Part shown: piece after piece, positions 8,359 through 14,688 of the stretch
Layout of the letters: every line of letters starts with the position of its first letter
Numbering within the stretch: the stretch's first letter is position 1
Source: a virus
DNA length: 27,081 nt
Virus record (IMG/VR): IMGVR_UViG_3300005253_001213
Coordinates: 1 to 27,081 of that record
Reading direction: 5' to 3' (one strand)
Notes under the pieces: model-generated
Database searches by the model: none
Told to the model about the DNA's origin: nothing
What the model saw: the letters and a program-made list of their open reading frames with translations, nothing else
Program-made: the position numbers and the translations under genes

Positions 8359-9166
8359 CGCATCGAAAAGTATTGCCGACCGGATCGCCAAGCCGTCGGC
8401 GAAGACAACCTACGTGGCAGCGACCATCTTCGGCAAGGGAGGAGTCGGCAAGACCTCTCTCCTAGCCACTATGCCAGGGAAGGGACTGGTCATCGACATC
8501 CCGCAGGTCGAAGGAGGCACGAACGTACTCTCTGACGCCGACAACATCCGCGTCTTCCCCGGCGACGGGGCACCTGTAACGTGGGACGAACTGGACAAGG
8601 TCTACAAGTACCTCCAGGAGGGCACGCACGACTTCAAGTGGTACGCCATTGACACCATCACGGCTACTGGAGAGTTGGCGAAGCGGAAGACGCTCGGCGA
8701 ACGCGACCTGTCGGCAGACCCGCGTATCGTTACGATGCAGGACTGGGGCAAGATCGGCGAGCTGCAGAAGGACCTGTTCTACCGCTTCCGGTCGCTGCCG
8801 ATGCACGGCATCTTCCTCGCGCAGGAGAAGCTGCGCGGAGGCGGTGAGGACGGAGCACTTGAGTACCAGCCTGACATCTCGCCGTCGGCGCTAGGTGGGC
8901 TGGTACCCTCCATGTTCCTGATCGGGCGCATGTTTACACGGGAGATCGAGAATCCGAAGACGAAAGAGCTAGTGACAGAGAGGAGGCTGCGAGTCGGCAC
9001 ACACGCGCTGTCGGTTGCCAAGGTTCGAGCACTACCCACCCGACAGCTTCCCCCAGTGCTCAAGAATCCGCACTTAGGTCGGACCTTCGCCTGGCTACTC
9101 GGGAGCCCTAAAGCGACGTGTCCCGAGGCAGCAAGCGCAGACCCAGACCTGTTCGCTGGCGGCTAG
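8339..9166 (+). CDS. Sak4-like RecA-fold ATPase (AAA_24)
   Basis: This encodes 275 residues. Walker A is GKGGVGKTS (residues 32-40), and Walker B lies in FKWYAIDTIT (D105). The stretch SPSALGGLVPSMFLIGRMF and the overall size match the AAA_24/Sak4 family of phage single-strand annealing and recombination ATPases, which are RecA-like cores without the filament N-terminal domain. It probably acts with the nuclease before it and the DUF669 protein after it in homologous recombination and replication restart. The ATG at 8339 lies inside the end of the nuclease gene, with AAGGGAG upstream. The last 25 residues are low-complexity and acidic (ADPDLFAGG), like the tail of the following DUF669 protein, and may bind a partner. 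Confidence 0.88.
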   Translation: MATAPTSASKSIADRIAKPSAKTTYVAATIFGKGGVGKTSLLATMPGKGLVIDIPQVEGGTNVLSDADNIRVFPGDGAPVTWDELDKVYKYLQEGTHDFKWYAIDTITATGELAKRKTLGERDLSADPRIVTMQDWGKIGELQKDLFYRFRSLPMHGIFLAQEKLRGGGEDGALEYQPDISPSALGGLVPSMFLIGRMFTREIENPKTKELVTERRLRVGTHALSVAKVRALPTRQLPPVLKNPHLGRTFAWLLGSPKATCPEAASADPDLFAGG

Positions 9167-9199
9167 CCACAGGACCGGAGATTCATAGAAGGAGAAGCT

Positions 9200-9787
9200 A
9201 TGGCCAACACAATGGAATTTGACTTTACTGGAGCGCCGCCAGCGCAGGGGAAGGCGGGGGGTGATAGGATCGCACCCGGTACCTACCTGATGGAGGTCGG
9301 CACTCTGGACTCAACGCCGGCCAAGTCCGGTCGGGCGATGGTCACTGCCACACTGGTGGTGAAGAACGACGGCCCCGCTGTCGGCAAGAAGCTGGTCGAG
9401 CGGTTCGCGTTCCCGAAGCCGGGCAGCGACGACTCCACCTTCGGCCTTCAGCGCTTCCACGCCTTCCTGGTCGCATGCGGCATGAAGGAGCGGAAGGGCA
9501 CGCTGTCGCTGGACCTCGACAAACTTGTCGGCAAGGAGCTAGTGGCGGAGGTCGACGACGAGTTCCAGGAGGCGTCCGGCAACTTCGCGGCGCGCACCGT
9601 GTCGCGGCCGCTTGCGTTCCACCGCACGAAGTCACCGGAAGCCGCGAACGTCGGCCAGACCACTGCCGTGCCCGCCGCCGCTCCGGCATCGGCGCCCGCC
9701 GCCGTAGCTGAGGCCCCTGTCGCGGCTGAGGCGCCGGCACCCGCAGAGACAGCGGAAGACGACGATCTCTTCGCGGACCTGGAATAG
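9200..9787 (+). CDS. DUF669-like ssDNA-binding protein
   Basis: This encodes 195 residues. The N-terminal 150 residues match the DUF669 pattern of phage proteins that accompany Sak4/AAA ATPases (APGTYLMEVGTLDSTPAKSG, then LVVKNDGPAVGKKLVERFAF). An Ala/Pro-rich linker (residues 150-185) leads to an acidic tip EDDDLFADLE, the arrangement seen in single-stranded DNA-binding proteins, where the tip recruits partners. The likely job is coating single strands made by the nuclease at 7321 and loading the ATPase at 8339. The start has AGAAGGAGAAG upstream. The gene is followed by a strong stem-loop at 9806-9838, which probably ends or attenuates this transcript. Confidence 0.85.
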   Translation: MANTMEFDFTGAPPAQGKAGGDRIAPGTYLMEVGTLDSTPAKSGRAMVTATLVVKNDGPAVGKKLVERFAFPKPGSDDSTFGLQRFHAFLVACGMKERKGTLSLDLDKLVGKELVAEVDDEFQEASGNFAARTVSRPLAFHRTKSPEAANVGQTTAVPAAAPASAPAAVAEAPVAAEAPAPAETAEDDDLFADLE

Positions 9788-9805
9788 GCGGACTGTACCT
9801 GATAT

Positions 9806-9838
9806 CCTGGAGCGCTCTCCGAGCGGGGGCGCTCCAGG
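9806..9838 (+). terminator. Stem-loop, probable terminator or attenuator
   Basis: A perfect 10-bp stem, CCTGGAGCGC (9806-9815) with GCGCTCCAGG (9829-9838), has a 13-nt loop. It lies 19 nt after the DUF669 stop and is followed by TTGAGGAGG, the next ribosome-binding site, rather than a T-run. Without a U tract it may act as a partial terminator, an mRNA-stabilising element, or a translation control for the next gene. Confidence 0.55.
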
Positions 9839-9860
9839 TTGAGGAGGAACGGACAGACAA

Positions 9861-10121
9861 ATGCCACCACAAAGACGCCTGTGTCAACTGCAAGGCCAGT
9901 TCCCGGACCTGCCTAGCTGTAGCGACCCCGTGACCTACTCGGAGCGCGGGCACCGCCTCGCTGGCGACTACTGCGACAGCCACGGCCTAGCCGTCCACAG
10001 ACTGCGGCGCGGGTCACCGTGCTCCTGCAAGCATTGCAATGCAGCGCGTGGACGGGTGCAGCGGAAGATCGAGCGGGAGGTCGCGGACGCGGCCGCGAAG
10101 CCCAGCAACGAGGAGGAGTAG
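9861..10121 (+). CDS. Small Cys-rich basic protein
   Basis: This encodes 86 residues with a GAGGAGGAA site upstream. There are cysteines at CQLQ, PSCSD, DYCDSH and a closing CSCKHC, so a small zinc-binding fold is likely. The centre (SERGHRLAGDYCDSHGLAVHRLRRGSP) and the end (GRVQRKIEREVADAAAK) are basic and helical. I do not recognise the family. It is the first gene after the stem-loop at 9806, so its expression may depend on read-through. Confidence 0.65.
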   Translation: MPPQRRLCQLQGQFPDLPSCSDPVTYSERGHRLAGDYCDSHGLAVHRLRRGSPCSCKHCNAARGRVQRKIEREVADAAAKPSNEEE

Positions 10122-10124
10122 AGC

Positions 10125-10295
10125 ATGGAGGTCATGATTCGGACTAACGAGGGCAGTCTCCCCCATGTATATAAAGAGGTCATTGATGCCTATGCGGAGG
10201 GGCTATTGTACTACGTTATCGTCAAGAAGGGTGACAAGCGGATTACCTACATGTTTTCGATCCCCGCGCTCTTCCTGATTGTCAAGGAGGAGTAG
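10125..10295 (+). CDS. Short unknown protein, 56 residues
   Basis: A short open frame begins MEVMIRTNEGSLPHVYKEV and ends LIVKEE with TAG. It begins 4 nt after the preceding stop, with AGGAGGAG (10110-10117) at good spacing. The residue mix is ordinary for a folded alpha/beta domain (YKEVIDAYAEGLLYYVIVKK). No motif is visible. Placement in the tight gene series and the strong ribosome-binding site argue that it is translated. Confidence 0.55.
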   Translation: MEVMIRTNEGSLPHVYKEVIDAYAEGLLYYVIVKKGDKRITYMFSIPALFLIVKEE

Positions 10296-10309
10296 ACGGG
10301 AAGTCTCTG

Positions 10310-10609
10310 ATGCCGACTGAGACGCGCATCGTTGCGCAGATTCTGGCTATGCTGCGGCGCTATGGAGCGGAGGCCTATAAGAATCATGGCAGTCCCTTTC
10401 AGCCTCGCGGCCGGCCAGACATTGAAGCATGCTTACATGGTAGGTTCGTTGCCTTTGAGGTCAAGCGACCGGGGCAGGCTCCCGACAGAGATGATCTTAA
10501 TCTACAGCTCCACGCACTGGAACGGATTCGGGCGGCAGGAGGCTGTGCTGCGATGGTAGAGAGCCTGCGCGAAGCGGAGATGGCAATACATGCTTGGCAC
10601 CTCGTCTAG
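10310..10609 (+). CDS. VRR-NUC domain nuclease
   Basis: This encodes 99 residues, the size of a stand-alone phage VRR-NUC protein. Motifs are MPTETRIVAQILAMLRRYG (helix with the conserved E), GSPFQPRGRPDIEA (the D of PD), FVAFEVKRPG (E-x-K), and LQLHALERIRAAGGCAAMV (the Q motif and final strand). The fold is PD-(D/E)XK, related to Holliday-junction resolvases, and the family is believed to cut branched DNA. This suits a position between the recombination genes and the primase-helicase. The ribosome-binding site (GGGAAG) is weaker than in its neighbours. The 3' end overlaps the next gene by 20 nt. Confidence 0.87.
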   Translation: MPTETRIVAQILAMLRRYGAEAYKNHGSPFQPRGRPDIEACLHGRFVAFEVKRPGQAPDRDDLNLQLHALERIRAAGGCAAMVESLREAEMAIHAWHLV

Positions 10610-10817
10610 CCCCCGACTCGCGCAGGCCCGCGACATCATCCGCCGCAAGGCCAAAGTGGTAGGTGAGTCGGGGCTGCTTGATCTCTTCTACGTACTGAAC
10701 TGGTTTGACCAGGTCCACTACGACGAGGAGGGCATTCTGCAACTGAGAGACCTCGGAGACCTACAGACAGTGGCGCTTGCTGGCGCGCTTGTCGCCTACG
10801 CGGAGGGAGTACGATGA
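10590..10817 (+). CDS. Unknown helical protein, 75 residues
   Basis: The protein is mostly helical (LAQARDIIRRKAKVVGESG, then LLDLFYVLNWFDQVHYDEEG) with an Ala/Leu-rich C-terminal helix. It starts inside the VRR-NUC gene and ends with an ATGA overlap onto the next gene. The GCGGAGATGG stretch in the VRR-NUC gene may serve as ribosome-binding site. I recognise no family. The overlaps on both sides suggest it is translated. Confidence 0.6.
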   Translation: MLGTSSSPRLAQARDIIRRKAKVVGESGLLDLFYVLNWFDQVHYDEEGILQLRDLGDLQTVALAGALVAYAEGVR

Positions 10818-11008
10818 CTATTCAGCAGGAGTACCGCACCGTTCGCCAATACGTGTACCGCAGTTTGTGTGCAATCTACGAAACGGAGGAGTTTGTCTTC
10901 GGCTCCCACCAAGAGCCATCGTGTTCGCATCTGTGGTGTCATGGTGCTCTTGACGTGTTGAACAGAGTGAGTAGTCGTATGCTGCAGCAGCACTTGGCCA
11001 CATACTAG
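10814..11008 (+). CDS. Unknown protein, 64 residues
   Basis: It starts on an ATGA overlap with the previous stop, with GGAGGG upstream. The protein has an N-terminal helix (EYRTVRQYVYRSLCAIYETE) and two cysteines plus histidines (PSCSHLWCHGAL) that could bind a metal. No family is recognised. It ends 14 nt before the primase-helicase start. Confidence 0.55.
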   Translation: MTIQQEYRTVRQYVYRSLCAIYETEEFVFGSHQEPSCSHLWCHGALDVLNRVSSRMLQQHLATY

Positions 11009-11022
11009 CCGCCTGGATATAT

Positions 11023-13878
11023 ATGAACAAGACCAAGACCGCCGCGCTACAATTCGCCGACGCGGGTCTGCCCGTACTGGCACTCCACTTACCGGACGGG
11101 ACGGACGGTTGCACGTGCTCAACTCCCGACTGCGAACATCCAGGTAAGCACCCTCGTGCTGATCTCTGTCGGCACGGAGTCCTTGACGCGACGACCAACG
11201 CGGACGTAATCTCCGCCTGGCCAGACGATATCAACATTGGTGTGGCGCTCGGTGAAGCCGCTGGCGGCGTCATGGTCTTCGATGTGGACCACCTGCAGAT
11301 CGCGGCGCAGTTCCTTGACCCCGAGTTCGGCCTGCCAGACCAGACCGCTGTCGCGTCCAGCGGGCGCCTCGGCGCACACATCTGGTTCCGCACGACGGGT
11401 CCGACGAAGACGTTCCACCTCCGCGCCTCGACGGGCGAGAAGATCGGCGAGGTGCGGGGTGACGGCGCCTATATTGTCGTCCCGCCGTCGCTGGCAGTGA
11501 CCGGCAGGCGCTACCAGTGGGTCGGACAGCCCGCTAGGGTGGACGTGGTGCGCTTTCACAGCACAGACGACCCCCGACGCTACATTGAGGGACTCCTAGC
11601 CGACGTGGGCGTTACTGTGGGCACTGGTGGCGTCGGCGGGACTGCCGCGACGCCGGACAAGTATCGTCAGATGCCTCTCGCTGCGATTGACATTCCGGAG
11701 CGTATCCGGACGCACTCCCTCATGCAACGCCTACGGCAGCAGCTAGCAGGCCACCACGCGAAGCCCGCCGGCAAGTCCGACCCCGACCGTTCCAAGCGGC
11801 TGATGGGTGTGGGCTTCGCCGCACGCGACGCGGCAAAGGAGATGCACCAGTCTCTAACGCTGGAGGAGTGTGCAGGCATCGTCAAGATGGCTGTCATCGG
11901 CTGGTACGGCAAGTACGACGAGGGCCGCACCGATATGGACTTCCAATGCTGGAGCATTGCCTGGAAGGCGTTCGACGAGATCGACGTCACCGAGACCGGC
12001 ATCCCGACGGCAGCCGCCGGCAAGCCAAAGTACAGCGCCGATAACTACTTCTGGGACGAGGCGGATGGCAAGGTCTACAAGCGGGTTCTCCGCAAGGACG
12101 GATCCGAAGACGGCCTGGAGATCTGCAACTTCCTCCCCGAGATCATTGAGGACATTGAGCTTGACGCCGGCAGTGACACCGACGACGGCGAACGCGTCTG
12201 GCGCGTACGCTTCACCCGCCCGGGCAGTGACGTCCACGAGCTGGTGCTGCGCGTTGACGACCGCACACGCAAGAAGGGGCGGCTGGAGGCGGCGCTGGCT
12301 GGTAGTCTCCTACCGAGCGACTTCATTGTCTGCGCACGGCATGCGCCCGAGGTGCGAGAGGCGATGCAGGCGTTGAGCAATCCCGAACGGCGGAAGGCGT
12401 TCGCGGTCACCGGCTGGATGGACGACCACACCGTCTACGTACTCCCGGGCGCCGACGGAGGTATCTCGGCTCAGGGCGTGGACGAGCTGCGGCGGATCGA
12501 TCCTGATCGGCTCCCCACAGGCGCTATCGTGATTCGGTCCGAGCTCATGCTCTACGGGCAGGGTGTGCGGCCGCCGGCGACGCCAGAGGAGCTGACAGCG
12601 TCGTGGGAGGCGTTCCGCACACTGATCAGCGTAGCGCCACCCCGCGTGTCCGTCCCCATCGTCCTCCAGGTCCTGGCCGGCCCGCTGGCGTCCAGCGGCA
12701 TTGGAGCCGTTCCGCCGCTAGTACACGTCATGGGGAAGACTGGCATTCTCAAGACGAGCTTCTGCCTCGCGGCGCTCTCGCTCTTCGGGAAGTTCAAGAA
12801 CAACGCACCCACACCGTGGACCTCAACGACGACGTTCCTCACCTCATTCCTCCACACTGCTAAGGACCTGACGGTGCTGGTAGACGACTACAAGCGCAGC
12901 GTCGTCAAGCCAACCGAGTTTACCGCCTTCATTCAGAACTATGCCGACCGCACCGGCCGCGGTCGCGGCAACCCCGACGGCACGGCCCGCGTCACACAGA
13001 TCGCGCGTGGGCTGATGCTGAGCACCGGAGAGGACAAGTGGGAGGGTGAGGCGTCCGTAGAGGCGCGTACCATTATCGTACCGCTACAGGGCGGTGACAT
13101 TGATCTTGAGCGGCTGAGCGCCACCCAGGCGCTGGTACAGCGGCAGGAGCTACAGCTCTTCGGCGGCGCATACCTGCTCTGGCTGGCGAAGCATGGCAAG
13201 CTGCTAGGAGAGAATGCGCTGGACGATACCTGTGAGCGGTGGCGCCTAAAGTTGGTAAAGGCCACCGGCCAGGGCGACGGCATACACCTACGCATTCTCA
13301 GCTCCTACGCGTCCCTATTAGCTGCCGGCGAGGTCGTCGTCAAATTCGTCCGCGCCACCTACGGCAAGGAGGCCGGGAAGGAAGTCATGGACTGGATCAC
13401 GGAGGCCACGAAGACGTTGGTGGCCGGGGCTGAGGAGCAGGCCAAAGATATCGCCAGTTCGTCGCCGTTTCGGAAGATGGCGACGGCGCTAGCCGAGGGC
13501 ATGGCGGCGCGGAAGATATGCCTCATGCCAGCGGTAGGCGTTGACACGTCGCACCACAGGCACCCGTCCGGCGCGGTTGCGGCTGAGACAGTGGGGTACT
13601 GGGAAGAACGGCACGGTGTCGTGTTCGCGCTGCTCACCCGAGAGAGCACATACGGCTGGTATGAAGGTGTCCAAGTCCGGCGCGGTAGCCGTGTCGGCTT
13701 CTCATGGGCGGCGGTGCTGAAGGAGGCGGTGGACGAATTTGGTGGAGAACGTGTCGAACGCAAGCGGGTGCAGGTGGGAGAGAAGACCGCACAACTCAGC
13801 GGCGTCCTTGTCCCGTTGGACACCCTAACTCAAGAAAACGACTCACAAGACTCACAAGACTCACAGGATTTCGAGTAG
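11023..13878 (+). CDS. Primase-polymerase / helicase fusion
   Basis: This encodes 951 residues. The N-terminal 165 residues are a bifunctional primase-polymerase (prim-pol) domain: a Cys-rich insert (C30, C32, C37; CTCSTPDCEHPGKHP), the catalytic VFDVD (D87, D89), SSGRLGAHIWF (H119) and GEVRGDGAYIVVPPS. The centre (about 340-540) resembles the region that precedes DUF927-type helicases. The ATPase core has Walker A MGKTGILKTSF (571-578) and Walker B TVLVDDYK (D621, D622). The protein should unwind the fork and synthesise primers. The C-terminus ends DSQDSQDSQDFE, coded by three exact-register 9-bp repeats that are the first part of the repeat region downstream, so the DNA element probably shapes the protein tail. 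The ATG at 11023 has only a weak ribosome-binding site in TGGATATATATG; a later start would cut into the prim-pol helix. Confidence 0.9.
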   Translation: MNKTKTAALQFADAGLPVLALHLPDGTDGCTCSTPDCEHPGKHPRADLCRHGVLDATTNADVISAWPDDINIGVALGEAAGGVMVFDVDHLQIAAQFLDPEFGLPDQTAVASSGRLGAHIWFRTTGPTKTFHLRASTGEKIGEVRGDGAYIVVPPSLAVTGRRYQWVGQPARVDVVRFHSTDDPRRYIEGLLADVGVTVGTGGVGGTAATPDKYRQMPLAAIDIPERIRTHSLMQRLRQQLAGHHAKPAGKSDPDRSKRLMGVGFAARDAAKEMHQSLTLEECAGIVKMAVIGWYGKYDEGRTDMDFQCWSIAWKAFDEIDVTETGIPTAAAGKPKYSADNYFWDEADGKVYKRVLRKDGSEDGLEICNFLPEIIEDIELDAGSDTDDGERVWRVRFTRPGSDVHELVLRVDDRTRKKGRLEAALAGSLLPSDFIVCARHAPEVREAMQALSNPERRKAFAVTGWMDDHTVYVLPGADGGISAQGVDELRRIDPDRLPTGAIVIRSELMLYGQGVRPPATPEELTASWEAFRTLISVAPPRVSVPIVLQVLAGPLASSGIGAVPPLVHVMGKTGILKTSFCLAALSLFGKFKNNAPTPWTSTTTFLTSFLHTAKDLTVLVDDYKRSVVKPTEFTAFIQNYADRTGRGRGNPDGTARVTQIARGLMLSTGEDKWEGEASVEARTIIVPLQGGDIDLERLSATQALVQRQELQLFGGAYLLWLAKHGKLLGENALDDTCERWRLKLVKATGQGDGIHLRILSSYASLLAAGEVVVKFVRATYGKEAGKEVMDWITEATKTLVAGAEEQAKDIASSSPFRKMATALAEGMAARKICLMPAVGVDTSHHRHPSGAVAAETVGYWEERHGVVFALLTRESTYGWYEGVQVRRGSRVGFSWAAVLKEAVDEFGGERVERKRVQVGEKTAQLSGVLVPLDTLTQENDSQDSQDSQDFE

Positions 13879-13917
13879 AATCGTATCTAGTGTGAGTAGT
13901 GTGAGTGTTGTGAGTAT
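13840..13917. repeat. Repeat module 1: ACTCACA x3, TCGTATCT, TGTGAGT x3
   Basis: Three ACTCACA heptamers start at 13841, 13850 and 13859 (9-bp period), inside the end of the primase-helicase gene. After the stop and TCGTATCT (13881-13888) come three TGTGAGT heptamers, the reverse complement, at 13891, 13900 and 13909, again at 9-bp period. The two triplets can pair as an imperfect stem of about 25 bp. The same order recurs in module 2 at 14037-14105. Confidence 0.85.
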
Positions 13918-13959
13918 GAAAAAAAGTATATATATATAGGAGAAGAATGAGGGTGTATA

Positions 13960-14007
13960 GATCAGAAAAGGGGGATCAATTGATCAACAGATCAGCAGAT
14001 CAGGATC
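13960..14007. repeat. GATC array with 8-bp period
   Basis: Six GATC sites lie within 48 bp at 13960, 13974, 13982, 13990, 13998 and 14004. Four of them are spaced exactly 8 bp apart. The first pair in the periodic series forms the 12-bp palindrome GATCAATTGATC (13974-13985). Such clusters occur in origins controlled by adenine methylation; whether either beta-class methyltransferase of this phage targets GATC is unknown. Confidence 0.8.
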
Positions 14008-14036
14008 TCTATACATACGTCTGTCCCCCAAAACAC

Positions 14037-14105
14037 CCTCACAATACTCACAACACTCACATTCGTATCTGAAAACGTGTGAGATAGGGTGTGAGGGTAG
14101 TGAGA
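14037..14105. repeat. Repeat module 2: C/ACTCACA x3, TCGTATCT, degenerate TGTGAG
   Basis: CCTCACA at 14037 and ACTCACA at 14046 and 14055 keep the 9-bp period. TCGTATCT follows at 14063-14070, then TGTGAGA at 14078, TGTGAGG at 14090 and AGTGAGA at 14099. It repeats the order and orientation of module 1 about 200 bp away, with the right triplet decayed. It ends 36 nt before the start of the HTH gene. Confidence 0.8.
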
Positions 14106-14141
14106 GAACGGCTCGGCCAGATACAAAAGGAGGCAGTGGCC

Positions 14142-14342
14142 ATGAACAAGCGACAGAAGACCTGGACCCCGACGAAGATCAAGCGCCTACGCAAGCGGCG
14201 GCTCGCGTCGCAGACGGCCTTCGGCATGCAGCTCGGTGTGTCGATCATGACCGTCTCGCGCTGGGAGCGGGGCACCACGAAGCCGGCGCCTCGCCAGATC
14301 GAAGCGCTGGACAAGCTAGCGGGAGACACGGTCAGTGCCTGA
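14142..14342 (+). CDS. Small XRE-type helix-turn-helix protein
   Basis: This encodes 66 residues. A Cro/C1-type HTH covers residues 9-62: WTPTKIKRLRKRRLASQTAF, then GMQLGVSIMTVSRWERGTTK, where TVSRWERG is the recognition-helix signature. The first ten residues are basic (MNKRQKTW). The start is the ATG at 14142 with AAAAGGAGG 9-16 nt upstream; a GTG at 14091 falls inside repeat module 2 and is rejected. The protein directly follows the repeat region, so it is the best candidate to bind the heptamers or the ATGATTAACAC promoter element. It overlaps the next gene by 8 nt. Confidence 0.85.
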   Translation: MNKRQKTWTPTKIKRLRKRRLASQTAFGMQLGVSIMTVSRWERGTTKPAPRQIEALDKLAGDTVSA

Positions 14343-14688
14343 TCAAGGCCTCTCGATCTACGGACACGACAAGGCGACCGATCCACGCTACGCGCCGGTT
14401 GACGGAATTGTTCCGCGCGGCGTAATCCGGTACTACGCATGTTGTGAGACCGAGGAGGCTCCGCGTGATCTAGTGGCATTCGGTCTGCCCTACGGATCAT
14501 CCGCCGAGTTCCTGCTCGGACGGATAGACAGCACGCGTCCACGCCAGTTATGGCGACGTGTAGGCTTTCCCACGCCACGTGGAGTTCAGCTCCTAGAGTG
14601 CGTCGGCCAGTTTCCATGTACGAGGATGCCAGATGAGCCACACGAATGGTGGACGTGGCAGTGGAAAAAGGAGCAGCCCAGTGCCTGA
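14335..14688 (+). CDS. Unknown protein, 117 residues
   Basis: It starts with GTG in the context CAGTGCCTGATC, overlapping the HTH gene by 8 nt. The start of the endolysin gene at 14681 has the same ten bases, GTGCCTGATC. The protein has Trp/Pro-rich ends (PRQLWRRVGFPTPRG, HEWWTWQWKKEQ) and no motif I recognise. It lies between the HTH gene and the endolysin, so a lysis or host-interaction role is possible but unsupported. Confidence 0.6.
   Translation: MPDQGLSIYGHDKATDPRYAPVDGIVPRGVIRYYACCETEEAPRDLVAFGLPYGSSAEFLLGRIDSTRPRQLWRRVGFPTPRGVQLLECVGQFPCTRMPDEPHEWWTWQWKKEQPSA

Larger units (their letters stand above)
13840..14105. other. Candidate replication origin / control region
   Basis: This is the longest non-coding stretch in the window (13879-14141). 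It has two copies of a symmetrical repeat module, an AT tract (A7 at 13919-13925 and six TA steps at 13927-13938) in otherwise GC-rich DNA, a GATC array (13960-14007), and an 18-bp perfect inverted repeat, TGTGAGTGTTGTGAGTAT at 13900-13917 against 14044-14061. A small inverted repeat (TGTATAG at 13954-13960, CTATACA at 14009-14015) encloses the GATC array. Iterons plus an unwinding tract next to the primase-helicase gene are what replication origins look like. The small HTH protein that follows could bind the repeats, so an operator or a partition site are alternatives. Confidence 0.6.

Noticed and set aside
13840-14105. CRISPR array
   Set aside because: Units are 7-9 bp with 2-bp gaps and alternate in orientation; no repeat-spacer pattern exists and no cas genes are near. 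The Cas4-like nuclease at 7321 belongs to the recombination block.
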